This document shows positions 43,064-55,500 of a stretch of DNA of 64,000 nt, in pieces. The translations under genes were made by a program, and so were the position numbers. The notes under the pieces were generated by a model. The model was not told the origin of the DNA, searched no databases, and was given only the letters and a program-made list of their open reading frames with translations. This stretch comes from Phytophthora colocasiae (Eukaryota; Oomycota; Peronosporomycetes; Peronosporales; Peronosporaceae): positions 992,001-1,056,000 of the forward strand of contig JAGKQI010000098.1 in assembly GCA_018806915.1 (NCBI GenBank). The letters are read 5' to 3'. Numbering within the stretch: position 1 is the stretch's first letter; every line of letters starts with the position of its first letter.

Positions 43064-44251
43064 TGAAGACGGACTCCCAGCTATACTCGGCGAGGGTATT
43101 ACCACTCGAGCATCTGGACGAAGTCTCTGAAAACCTGATTCCAGCCATGGGGCGAGTCAAGCCGCCAGTTCCTATCAGTGTAGAGATGCCAGAGGCAGAT
43201 TATCAGGGCTATGTTCTGAGTTTCGACGGCGCAGCGGAGACGTCCGCATGGGGAGGTGCGGATGTATACTCTGGAAACTCCCGGGGTGGAGTGTCCTGGA
43301 AGCCCGAGGATCCCCCTGAAGGATGTCACTGTGAATGATTCAGAGTATTGTGGACTGAATAACGGCACTCGAAGTTGGAATACATGAGCTGGTGGTTGTT
43401 GGTGACTCGCGCATCGCGATACAACAGGCTCAGGGATTCATGAACTGCAACCAACCTAACCTGCAACTGAGGTTGGCCGAGTTTGAATCTCTGAAAACCA
43501 AATTTCAGACTCTGAAGTTGGTACATGTGAAGCGCGAGTTCAACCAAGCAGCGGATTACCTGACCTCATAGACTTTGATCCTTGGAGAAGCTTGGCGAGT
43601 ACAGGATGACGATGAGCTTGCACACCTGCAACTGGTGTCTAAGGTATAGGAGAAGTTGATGAGGCCTCACTCAGTCCCGAACGCGGAAGCTCAAAAAAAA
43701 AAAAAAGATCCGAACTATCCGGTTCTGGAAACCATAATTGCGTCACCAGAGCTCGATGGAGTTCCAGGTCCAGAATCCGCACCTCTGCCGAATCGGCTAA
43801 GGTATTGATCGCTGCGGCTCGTGCTCAAGTTCTGAATGACGATGCTCCACCTGAAGACAACGATGAACGTGAACCTCTGGGGTCTTTGGTGTTCTAGGCA
43901 GAACGATGGCGGCGAATCAAGGCACATCAGAACCAAGACCCGTATTTGGTCGAACTCATGACGTTTCTGAAAGGAGACGTGGGAGGTTTACCACGACCCC
44001 GAGTCTGGAAAGTTGCAAGGGACGCTGAAGATTTCGTTTTGGATTCTAGAGGTGTGCTGTATCGGCTGAGTCTTGCTACCTGAGAACGACCCCGAGACAA
44101 CATTGATGAACTCAGACTGGTGGTTCCCAGAAAGTTGCATTCAGACTTGTTGCATTACGCTCGTGAAGACTATCAGGGTGGGCATCAGGGGATCAAGAGG
44201 ACATTTGAAAAGTTGAGTTCAGAGTTCTACTGGTTGGGCATGTATACTGAA
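43064..44251 (+). pseudogene. pol: Family A pol fragment: second RNase H to integrase zinc domain
   Basis: Runs from the RT/RNase H junction (DGLPAILGEG segment), through FDGAAE, VVGDSRIAIQQ and NQAADYL, to the GGHQG/FYWLGMY integrase segment. It carries many stops and indels, including an A-run at ~43689-43702. It ends by joining an LTR 3' end. Confidence 0.85.
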
Positions 44252-44349
44252 CCTTGCTGTGCGACTCTGGTATTACATCACAGTAGTCGCACTTCCAGGT
44301 TTACTGTACGCCCCTGCACCGCGGTAAAAGTTGCACTGACTTCGCGACA
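44252..44349 (+). repeat. LTR 3'-end fragment
   Basis: Matches the last ~95 bases of LTR A1 up to ACTTCGCGACA, followed directly by inverted integrase sequence. Confidence 0.85.
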
Positions 44350-44945
44350 TAATCAAAAGATCTCTGAAACACTTGAACACCTCACTCATAGAGCGAGGGT
44401 CTTGGTCATGACCAATCAGAGAGCTGGCTCCGAAGTTTCTCGTTCCTTATATGTTTCCGCTACATCTTGGGCTGTGGTGACACACCCTAAACCATAAACC
44501 CTAAACCCAAAATCCAAAACCGTAAACCCTAATAGCAGTTAAACCCTACATAAACCCTAATTCGTACTTGGTCGGGTTCCTTCGGTACTACCTTTTTCGA
44601 TTTTTTACCCAATTTTTACCTGTGTAAAACTTATAAAATATAAAGTTTTACAGTTAGTGCAGTGTACCCAATATTTAAATTAAATGTAATTAGTTTTAAT
44701 TTTTGATCAAAACAATTTCGTAGCACCTCTAAATCGGCTTGCACATCACATATCCTGAAAACATATCCTGAGAGAGTAGGAGAAATGTGTTGCCACGTGC
44801 TGACTTAGGCATGTGCGTCACAAAATCCATAGACACTACTTCAAACGGTCTCCTGGGCTCAATATTACCAGGTGACGGCCCCAGATTTGGGGGCCGCCCC
44901 TTGCAGCTAGCACAGTCCACACACTCCTTCACGAACTTCTCCACA
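44350..44945 (-). pseudogene. pol: Family A integrase fragment split by a telomere-like insert
   Basis: The minus strand of 44350-44483 and 44736-44945 gives the integrase core segments around RHDQDP and CASCKG...FEVVSMDF. The two parts are nearly contiguous in the ancestral gene, so 44484-44735 is an insert. Confidence 0.82.
44484..44735. repeat. Insert with degenerate CCCTAAA telomere-like repeats and an AT-rich tail
   Basis: About 85 bases of CCCTAAACC/AACCCTAA variants, with five or more CCCTAA cores, then ~165 bases of AT-rich DNA with no ORF. Confidence 0.75.
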
Positions 44946-45533
44946 CCCTCTAATATATAGAGGGGAAAATAAACCAATACACAATCGGTTATATATAACA
45001 GTCCACCGAGCGTTCTAAGAGCGACTGTCTAGCTCCCAGAACCTGTTCAAACGTAAAATATGAAATGGGCTACCGCTAGAGACAAGACAAACGTCCCAAC
45101 TAGGGAATGGAATAGGTGGGTCCTCTCAGGTCTCTACGTTACGCTGATGTCCACCTAAAGGGGCTTGATAGGTGAGAGATCACACAACTCAAAGCTTTGT
45201 CATGGCCTTACACTTTCCAAAGAACCGAAGAATCGACCTTGGGGTTATAACGCAATTTGAACTCTGATTATCTATCTCGTTTCTCTCTGTCTTCTGTCTT
45301 CCATATTCTCATGTACACTTGGTCTCAGTATAACGCAGGAATCTTCACTTGGGCTCACTATGGTAGTCGGTACAGCGGATCTTGTTGAATCGACACTTAA
45401 TGATGTCATTACAGGGATGAGCGGGTTGCGTTTCACTTGATTGCGTGAGGTCGTGTTGGGTACACTTGGTTTCAGTATGGGGTGGACTTCAGAGTGTCAG
45501 AGTCTGGTATCCTGTTCAGCAGGGTCTGGAATC
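44946..45533 (-). repeat. Internal LTR fragment, inverted
   Basis: Corresponds to roughly 5494-6107 of LTR A1 in reverse, including the CCTCTA..TAGAGG hairpin. It joins RT/RNase H sequence at ~45534. Confidence 0.85.
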
Positions 45534-45535
45534 AT

Positions 45536-47464
45536 GTCACGCTAGATCCGGCGAATTTCCAAGTTCCAATGCGACAACTTCAGACCCCACTTGACATTCC
45601 TACCATCGGTGGAACTCGATGTCAACAGCCACTTTAGCACAGAATATATGGAGTACACCACAATCACTGGACGTGACTCTACCAGAGCTCTGAAGTTTTC
45701 CAAAACTCTGAGAATCGCAATCCCTCTTTCTCAGCGATATGATACCTGAGTTCGGCATCATTCAGGACTCGACCTGTCGATCTGACCGGGTGAATCACCC
45801 CATCATATTCCTGCCCTAAAACTGCCGAGGCAGCCCAAGGGTTCGGATGCGGGATGACACCAAACGGTCTGGTTCGGTCCGGGTGTCTGAGAAGTGGGGT
45901 GGAGACAATCTTGCGTTTCAGAATCTCAAATTCCTCTTTGGAACAGGTCAGATCTCGTCCAGCACGAATTTGCTCGTCCGTCAGTTCATACAAGGTAGCA
46001 GCAATTACTGGTAAATCTTCAATAAACTTGTTGTAGTAATTGAGACTTCCCATGAAACTCTGGAGTCCCTTCAGGGTAGACGGAATGGCAGTTCTTCAAC
46101 TCCTCTGGCGATCTTAGGCGTTGCTCTCAGACCTTCTGCACTGATTTCGTGAGAGAGGTACGGAATTGACAACTTCCCAAATTCACTCTTGGGCAAACTC
46201 ACAGAGATATTCCAGTAACGAAGTCTGAAAAGCAGAGCATTCAAGTCGTCACAGAGTTGGTCCCAAGTTGATGCCCCATGTGCGATACCCAGGACTGGGC
46301 CCATGTATGAATATTCCTCTGGAAAACAGTCATCTGACTTGTGAGTGCTGACATCTCTGAAATCGGTGTCTGATTTTCAGAGTCTGAGGGGTGGTTTTCA
46401 GAGTCTTGAGGCTGGAGCTGCAGAAATTCTTGAACCTCCGCGTCAACTTCAGCTTCTTCTTCTGGCGGCAACCTCACAAATCTCCACAAGCAATTGTCCA
46501 GCATAGCTTGATACACAAGGGGGGGGGGCGTTTTTCAGACCGAAAGGCATCCTTACCCACTGGAAGTGTCCAAACAGGCAAATGAAAGCTGATATCAGTC
46601 GCGCACGCTCCGTCATCCTGATCGCCCAGAAACCGCTAGCCATATCCAAACTCATGAACCACATGGCAGCCTCAAAACCAATCAGGAGATCGTCAATGAG
46701 AGACAACGGATAGTGCGGAGTTGAATAAAACCATTCACAATGCGATAGTCGATGCACATTCGTTTGTCAACTCCGTTCTTCTTCATAACAATCACAATAG
46801 GGGACGCCCACGGCGAGTTGGAGTACTCGATCAAACCAGTCTCCAGGAGTTTCTTCAGAAGCTCATACACCTTCAACATGAGATGTTGGGCAACGGACCT
46901 CGGACGCTGGGCAACTGGTTTGGCATCCCCCACGTCCAGATCACAGACCACGCCCCTTGCCGGTGCGGGTGCTGCATTACTGTCTCCCAGGATAATTTCC
47001 GGTGGTGTTTCAAAATGTCACGCAGCTTCTTTTCCATTTCTGGTGTCGTCATTCCTGGTTCTTCAACGTCAGCGCTATCAATATCACACTCTGGTGTCAA
47101 CTCTTCCAGCTCTGGTAACATGACCAGTTGGTCACGTAGTTTGGCGAGGAGTTCTGTACCTTCTCGCATATACACACCTGGTTCCAGGTCCAATTCTTCA
47201 TTCGAGACTTTCATACATCGCTCATACTCCACTCGTAATTTCTCCATAGGTGTTCCTGGCATCCATTGAATGGGGATATCCCAGGATTCATCCATTAAGT
47301 CAAAATCATCTGCAGGTAACTCAGGAGTCTGAAAACCATCTGTGAGAGACTCAAATTCCGGGTCTGGAACACCGTCACCAGAGCTAGCAGAGTTGTTACT
47401 AGGTTAACACTTTCAGAGAACACTTCCAGATCTCTGGTATCCACACTCACGTCCAGACCACCCA
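45536..47464 (-). pseudogene. pol: Element A5 pol: RT and first RNase H (decayed)
   Basis: The minus strand reads EELDLEPG, RT (SLDMASGFW, RMPFGLKNAP) and LRYHIAEKE, but in at least six short frames with shifts near 46940, 46750, 46510, 46300 and 46060. The segment with the YIDD active site is deleted (SYIDD missing near 46285). A G9 run at ~46519 is one likely slip site. The 3' part beyond RNase H 1 is absent. Confidence 0.88.
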
Positions 47465-48641
47465 TTACTTCACGTGGCAGTCCTCATCCGTCTGAGTGGA
47501 TGCATCCAGAGCGAAACGCACACGCTTCATGACTGATGTCGAGTCTGGTTTCGCAAACTGCACTCGGGCATTGTCGAACCTTGGACGCTGCAATATCTCC
47601 GTCGGCCATGGGTAATCTGGACGCTCCACACACGGAAGTTGCGGCGTCAGAGCCTCAAGCTCTGCTTCTCGCTTCATGCGCCTCTTGTTCTCTGGTGGCG
47701 GAGTACTTTCCAGAATCAGAACCTCCCAGTCGCGAAATGTAGCAGAATCTGGACGCACGAAGCGTCCGTGTCTCGAAAAAAAACAACCTATTCCACGATC
47801 CTCGCGACATCGGAGAGTTCGTTAACCAAGTATTTTTATCAGAAATATTTACCACGCGAACTGCCACAGGCCACGAACGAGCAGCATAGATCAGTTGTGT
47901 AACCCAGCGATCGTCACGTCCAGCCCACATAACCTCCCGTTGCGGGTTCGTTGGTCCATAATCAATTCTGACGACAAACTCCTCACCCGGACTCAGGAGA
48001 ACAGCCTCACTTGGTCTAACTGACCTGTTACGGCCAATGTGATCACCTGGCTCCCAATTACACATCACCACAACCACTTCGTCTCGTAACGACACCAGAC
48101 CTTCGCGAGCACTAATCCTCACTCCAAAAGCGAACATAAAACCCATTCCCCAAAGCACGTCAATTCCTTCACCGATATTCGCGACCCAAACATCTACAAT
48201 ATATACCACTCTTGGCCCAAGTGTCAACTTGATCTCAGCGCTGGCACCGATATATGTTGGAACACCACCCATCCCCGACACTTTGGTCTGCTTGTGCGAC
48301 TTGAGTCTGAGTCCGAGCTTACGCGCAAAGTCGTAACTCAGAATATTTATGGTCGCACCAGTGTCCAGAAGAATCTTGGTTCGATGGTCATTCACAGCAC
48401 CATACACCATCACCACATCCCTCTTTGAACGGTCAGGATAGTTGTCTTCCCACCAGCCATAACACTCGCCATCCTTCAACCTAAACGACACTGAGTCGTC
48501 TGGTGTCGGACCGGTGTCGTCGGCGATCTCAGGTAACTCGTTCCCTGAGTTTCCAGAAGGTATGGTCGATTCTTGAGCAAAAGTAGTCATGCATTGTTGA
48601 GTGTTATCGTGAATCTTTCTCAGCTCTGGTCCTACACACAC
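47465..48641 (-). pseudogene. pol: Element A5 protease region
   Basis: Retropepsin with LLDTGATINIL and LWGMGFM, matching A4. A frameshift near 47815 separates the end of the domain from its Glu/Pro-rich tail. It overlaps the gag frame by 38 bases as in A4. The part from 48158 on is almost identical to A4. Confidence 0.85.
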
Positions 48642-50821
48642 TAGAACACATAACGCTGGGGTATTGCCTTGCCCGGCGCGTTTCGGATCCCCATCCGACG
48701 GGCATTTTAATTTGACGGCTTCCCAGAGTCTGGCTCATCACCCAGGAGTTTCTCCCGTAATTCGGCATGTTCTTGAGCGCGGCTTGACGGGTGAGATGCT
48801 TGAGCGCTTCCAGAGTTCTCAGATCTTCACAGGGTGTTCCAGGGTGTACTCTTCCACATACTTCACAAGGTGGCATCCGACACATTCGACTCGGGTGTCC
48901 CTTTTCCTGACATCGGTCCCACGTGACGTCTCTCCAGCAATCTTCTTCTGAGTGTCCTGAGCGTTGACATTTTTCACATAACTTGTTCCAGTAGCCGCCA
49001 CTCTCATGACGTCTCTGGTGAAATCCTTGACCTGACGATCCAGACGGGGGCTTTAGCGGCGGACGCCATCCTATGTTATCCATTACTCGGTATACTTCGT
49101 TCGTCAGGGTTTGCATCCAGTCAGCACTTGGTGGAGCTGTTGAGGCACTCGAGGAAGTCTGTGCAATGTTCCCATCACGGGTAGACTCTGAAGTCACACT
49201 TGGAAGTCTGGAATTACCAGTCTGGTCTCTGGTATCTTGATTGGATTTCAGAGATTCCTTATGATTTTCTGAGTTTTCAGAGTCATAGTCTTCAGAATCC
49301 ATATCTCTTGCGACATAAGTCCGATGCACACGCTTGGGCTTGAACTGTCCTCGCGGAATATTGTCAGCCCGGAAATCTCGAGACTTGGCAGGGGTCATTT
49401 CTTGGTCACCAGTTCGCCACACATCTTCATCTTGCTGCAACGCATATTCCAAGTCTGAAATCCGTCGAAATCTCTGACCTTGCAGCGACGTTTTCAGGCG
49501 TGCATCCTTAAGCTTCGTGATGAATCGCAGTACATGCTTCTCAAGACGCTTGGACGATTTTCGGAAATCGATGTCAGCTTTTCCGGCGGCAGAATTAAGT
49601 CGGTAGAAAAATTCAAGCGGGGTCTCAGAGTCTTTCATAGCCATAGTGAAGTATCTCTCAGAATACGAGGACCGAGCTTTGCAATAACTTTTCTTGAACT
49701 CTGAGGACAGCTCTTTCCGGTCACGGGATACACTTTTGGGAAGCTGGTTAAACCAGTCTCGCGCAGACACGGGAAGCTTCAACTTGAGTTCCTGGATGCG
49801 CGTCTTGGTTGACTGCCTTCCTTGAGATGCCATATTCGTAAACCGCTCCCACCAATGGACGCGTTCCCTGAGCGTAGCTCTGGGATCAAACTCTCCAAGG
49901 CTATTAGCGTCATGAACGACCTCAGTGTCAGAAGTGTGGTCTCGGCTTAAGCTTGAGTCACTGCTGTCTGGTTCACTACTTCACCCGGTCCGGAGTCGTC
50001 TGATGACGAGTTTTCAGAGTCTGACCTCGAGTCATCAGAGTCTCCACCAGAGTCCGGAGCTCCTCCACGACGGTGACTTGCGCTTCGGCTGGAGACAGAT
50101 GAAGGCGGAATCTCTGGAGTTGGTTGTCTGAAATCCGGTGAAGGGCCTTCGACGAACGCCTGATTTTCAGACTTTACGACGTAGATGTCGGGTTTCTCTT
50201 CAGGCATGCCGATGTCTTTATGCCCTGGTTTCACTGGTAACAGCGTTCGCGTCACTTGGATCCCCATGCCTTCAGAGATCATATCTCCAACGTCGGTGCC
50301 TTAAGCAACTAACGCCAGACCTCCTGTATCCAGGGGCATATGTGATGCCGCCCTCGACTCATGGACATTAAAGACAAATCTGTAGAGCTTCCGCGTGAAG
50401 TCAGGAATCCCGTCGACTGGTCATAAGAGGTCCCAATGACACTGGGAACTGACACGTCCGTCATTCGAGTTCAGGAACCGCTCTGGTCTTCAGACATTGG
50501 TGTTCCAGACTCTGGCCGTGCGTCATCAGACCGACTCTCGTACTGTGACAGTGAAGACAACGACGGCGTCGACAGAGCTGACAGTGTTGACGGGACTTGC
50601 GGGTGCGGCGGCCTCTGCTGCAAGCGCTTGGACTGCGGCGGCTCATCACTGCTGGAACCATCAGAACTGTGCGTCACTCGGAGTCCATCAACCAGAGTCG
50701 CATGATCAGCTGTCGTCCTTGTAGGTCAGCATCCTTGTCAGGTAATACACCGTTTGCTTCATCTTGGCTTGTTGTGCCTCCCTGCTTCATGCCTTCTGAG
50801 AGTCGGTTAACTTGTAACCTG
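48604..50821 (-). pseudogene. gag: Element A5 gag, internally deleted and cut by A4
   Basis: The C-terminal 409-residue frame holds the capsid-like domain (MASQGRQSTKTRIQEL) and zinc knuckles, nearly identical to A4. Upstream, a stop at 49947 and a frame change precede the Asp/Ser-rich segment, which joins directly to the region before the coiled coil. Compared with A4, ~1.1 kb encoding the whole coiled coil is missing. The 5' end is replaced at 50821 by the A4 LTR, which has inserted at CAGGTTACAAGT of gag. Confidence 0.87.
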
Positions 50822-52505
50822 TGACATGATGTTAATTCCGATTTTCGAGCGACAGGTGGATATTACGTTACGATGTGATTGGTTATACTATGGGTTATAA
50901 GCGAAAGGGACTTTGGGACGCGGCCGCACCCGTGCGACATCTGTGGAAGATTGTGGATAAACCTTCGCCTGACTGTAAAGGGGCCCAAAGGACCAGAAGT
51001 GTACTTCAGAGTGTGCACAACTCTGAAGGTCAACTACACTCTGTCTGGTCACCGGACTTTCCCCGACGATGAGTGCCTAAGTTCTGGTGGAAAGTCTCTC
51101 AGAAGAACGTATCTCTGAGAGACCTCATCCCGTTACCGTCCAGCGCGACGATGGATGGTTCAAGGATTCACAATACATTCCCGCAGAGACCAAGTATCGC
51201 GCGCCGGACGCCGCGCACCCGCGCAACCCTCAAGATCTTCATGTACGTTGAAGCATTAGTGCTCCGTACTCTGGTTTCGTACTCAAGACTCTGGTATCTC
51301 TAACTCTGAGTGACTAAGACTCTGAAAACCAAGTGATATCAGACTCTGAAAACCGGGATACCGAACTCTGAAACCACCGAAGATCAAAGACCATACTGAA
51401 ACCAAGTGAACCCAAGTTCAAGTCACGCATTCAAGTGATTACTGACCTGCGCATCCCCCGTAATGACGTCTCTACCTGTCAACCCATCGAGATCGGCTGC
51501 ACAGACTGCATACTGAGACCAAGTCAAAGTACCAGATGTATACAAAGACCAAGAGTACCCGAGATATGAAGACTGACTGCATAAAGGACGCAAAAGACGA
51601 CAAGAAGAAGAGAGTTACCAGAGATATATGATAGTTATGAGGAAGATAAACGATAAACAGAGTTCAATTTGCTTGCTACTGCACAAGTCCGCTTGAGAGG
51701 TATTCAAGCCACTGCGTCATCACGTACGTCGTGTGATCTCCACCAAATTCAATCCCCTTAGGTGGAGATCAGGTAACGTAGAGACCTGAAAGGACCCGCC
51801 TATTCCATATCCTAGTTGGGTCGTTTGTTTTGTCTCTAGCGGTAGCCCATTTCATATTGCTCGTTTGGACAGGCTCTGGAAACTAGACAGTCGTTTTCAG
51901 AGTGCAAGGTAGACTGTTATATATAGCCGATTGTATTGGTTTATATTTTCCTCTATACTAGAGGGTGGTGCGCGAACGTAAAGGGATACCAGACAGACCA
52001 CGTGTCTGGTAGCAAATACCAAGTTTAACAGGAGTGTTATCCCACCGTTCAGGACCTAGAAAGAATAAGAACGGCTGTATATATTTGTATATTTTCGAAC
52101 TCTGTGTATTGGTTGTTTATCTCTGAAAGTCAGGTATCTCGGTTCTGGATTTGTGATATTCAGACACCGATTTCAGACTTTCTCTGGTATATTAACCTCT
52201 TTTCAACCGCCGACTTCCTGGAAAACACTTTGGTTTCCAGAGATCCCGACTCCCGAACGCTCCTGGAAGGATTTCCTGAATACCGACACCAGACTCCAAG
52301 GGAACCCCAACTTCTCTTCACAACACATTCTCAGACTCCAGCGAGAGTCATATTTCCGAAGACAACGAACCCACGAGGATACCGCAAGGTACCACACGCC
52401 AACCTACCGTTGTACGGCTCTGAAAACCCCTTTTTAGTAGTCGTATAACTAGGGTTCACTATACGCCCCCTGCTCCGCGACCAAAGTTTCACCGACTTCG
52501 CGACA
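50822..52505 (+). repeat. 5' LTR of element A4 (subfamily II)
   Basis: TGACATGATG...CTTCGCGACA, 1,684 bases, followed by a primer-binding site two bases on. It has a TATATATA box at 51918-51925 and the CCTCTA-TAC-TAGAGG hairpin just after it. Confidence 0.95.
51918..51925 (+). promoter_or_regulatory. Candidate TATA box in LTR A4
   Basis: TATATATA in a GTAGACTGTTATATATAG context, kept in the solo and A2 LTRs and as TATATAA in A1. This is the natural place for the element's sense promoter. The start site is not determined. Confidence 0.4.
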
Positions 52506-52507
52506 AC

Positions 52508-52525
52508 TGGTGCGCGTGCCCGGAT
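52508..52525 (+). promoter_or_regulatory. Primer-binding site of A4
   Basis: TGGTGCGCGTGCCCGGAT, identical to the family-B site at 9943. Confidence 0.85.
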
Positions 52526-52598
52526 CTTTGGAATCGTGATATCACCGGATTTGAGAGTACAAGAAGAGAAAGTTTCCTGTCAAGCGTCTATATCCAAG

Positions 52599-55500
52599 AT
52601 GGCTACACCAGGATCTACGAGAGGAGGACGCCGTGGTCGTGGTCGGAGTACTCCGACACGTCAATCCAAGCGTCTACAAGGTCTGTCGCCTGAGTAGCAA
52701 CCAGACTTGTATGCCATCCAGAAGGCGGCCCGCGAGAAGAGGAAAGCTGCGCGAGAGAAGAAGGCAGCTGAGAATGTGAGCGTCGCAGAACCGGCGGTCG
52801 AAGACCAGCCTACTGAGGAACCAGAAGCTCAAGAGACACCTGCTGTCCCTGGTGAACAAGGTTCCGAAGGCCCGTCAGAAGTTGAAGCTTCTGGTGACGA
52901 GGTGACCACTGCCCGCGAGGGTGATGATGAGGCGTCTGAGGGAGGCGCCGATATGGTTGAGTCCCCGGAAGTGATCGATCTGTGTTCAGATTCGGCAACT
53001 TCCGGCCAGTCCGTGGATGAAGTGAAACCAGAACCCGGACTCTCTGAAGAGCATGTTCCACGGTCCCAAAGTCTGAAGACGCACCTATGTCTGATGACAT
53101 GGCGATCAAGTCTGAAGAGTCTCTGAAGACACCGTCTGATGAGTCTGGGAGGGCTGATTCGCTTGACGGGGAACGAGCTCTGAGGTATGTGCGCCGTGAG
53201 TTCCGCCGCTGGAGAGATATGGACACAGGCAAGGTCATTCCGCCTAGTATTGAATATATGTGGCCAACGACGAAGCCTAGTACTGATGCTTTCTAGAAAG
53301 CCGCTGCAGCGACCGGCGACTACATCAAATGGCGATGTTCCTCCGTTTTCCCTGAGGATATGTGGATCTCAGAGTTTCACGCGAGGCGTCATAGTTTTGG
53401 TTGGATCCAAGACCTGTCTTATGTTGAGATTCCGATGAGCACGTTGACAGCACCAGAGTGTGTGGCTGTACTTCGGACAATGTTGTATGAGGCAGGTTTC
53501 GAATTCTAGAACCTCCTCTCAACCTGGCCCCAGACGCAGGCGTCAGCCGTCGTTGGGTCTCAAGTACGCAGTGTGGCGTCCGAACTTCAGAGTCGACTCG
53601 CAGTGGAATTGGTTGAGTGGGCCACAGTGACCGCCAGGTTACAAGTTTGCCGACTCCCAGAAAGCATGAAGCAAGAAGACACAACTGGCAAAAACGAAGC
53701 AGACAGTGTATTACCTGACAAAGATGCTGACCTACAAGGACAACGGCTGATCATGCGACTCCGGGTGACCGGACTCCGAATGACGCACAGTTCGGATGGT
53801 TCCAGCAGTGACGAGCAACCGCAGTCCAAGCGCTTACAGCATAGACCGCTGCGCCCACAAGTCCCGTCAACACCGTCAGCTTTATCGACGCCATCGCTGT
53901 CTTCATTGGCGCAGTACGAGAGTCGCTCTGATAACACGCGACCGGAGTCTGAAAATCCAATGTCTGAAGATCACAGCACCTCTCAGACTCGGATGTCGGA
54001 CGTGCCAATTCCCAGTGTCATTGGGACCTCAGACGACCAGTCGTCGGGATTCCAGACTTCACGCGGAAGCTCTACGGACTCGTCCTTGATATCCATGAGT
54101 CGAGAGGCGGCATCACATATGTCGCTGTCCACAGGAAGTCTGGCGTTAATCGTTCAAGGCGCTGATGTGGGAGGAGCAATCTCTGAGGGCATGGGGATCC
54201 AAGTGACGCGAACGCTGTTACCAGTGAAACCAGAGATCGAAGATGTCGACATGCCGGAAGAGAAACCAGAGGTGCCGGACGCGAAGTCTGGAAACCAGGT
54301 GTCTGTCGGAAGTTCTTCACGGGATTTCGGACAATTGACTCCGGAGATTCCGCCTGTATCTGTCTCCACCCAAAGTGAAAGTCACCAGAGCCACCGCCAC
54401 AGTGTGAAGAGTGAAGACCTTCCAAGACCACCGTCCCGACGCTTGAGTTCCATCGCGTCGAGTCGTACGAAGTCTGAAGCTCAAAGTTCTCAGAGATCAG
54501 GACCTGCCCAGATCGAGTTGAACGTCATGAGGCAACAGCAGGAGTGGCAAAGCCGGATGGAGCAAGCGCAGATGGAGTTCTTGGCCCGAGAACGCTTGGA
54601 GTCCATGGAACGCGATCGTCGTCGAGAGCAACGTGACTTGGAGGCAAGGCGCGAAATTCAGAGGCTCACAGAGCGCTTGTTGAAGTCGGAAAACGCGAGG
54701 CTGGAGGCAGAGAGACGTGCCGACGACGCTGAAGAACGCAGAAGTCTGGTATCTGAAAGCAAGCTCAGGAATCGCAGCGCGACAGAGTTGGAAACTCTGA
54801 AAACGGAGCTCCAGAACTCTGAAAACCAACGTCGGGAATCAGAGTTTGCTGAACGCTGGCGACAGAGAGAGGCCGAGACCGAAGCCGAACGTGCGCGTGC
54901 GACTGACGAGATGAAACGAGACTGGATTTCTCAAATGGAAGCCTTACAGCAGCGAATGAAAGTCATGGAAGCCGAGCGCGACAGGGAGAAAGAAAGTTCT
55001 CAGAACATGCAACGGTTCCAAGCTGGTCAGTTGAGAAACCTTCGAGCGACATTATCCCAAGTTCAAGAGGCGCGAAGGGTCGGTCACCCTGATTCAGCAA
55101 CTTCAAACCAAGCGTTACAAACAGGCAACCCTGAAGTTGCAACTATGTATCCAGTATCAGGGTTGGAAATCAGAAGTGACGCAAGAAGGGTTGGGGTTGA
55201 ACCCATGTCACATTCACCGGCTCTCAAGACGGAATCTCAAGAGGTTGCAACCTTCCAGCAAGGCACCCCTGCACGAAGCGCGGGGACGAAGCGAGTGAAG
55301 GCCGAGAGGAATGGCGGCGCTACTACTGCTACGGCCACCCAGGTGACTCAAGCGACTTCGGTGACAGAGATCAAGGGTGATACCAGACGTGCGCCTACTC
55401 CGAGGCGAGATCCGCCGCAGAGAACTGAAGCTAGACGGCCTAATGGCGATCGAAGAGCGTCTCGCAGAGCGAAGCGTCATGATAGAGCACCAGACTCTGG

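Noticed and set aside
53573..53580. Gag start at GTG 53573
   Set aside because: Gag-like sequence extends upstream to ATG 52599; 53573 is only the first start-like codon after a nonsense TAG.
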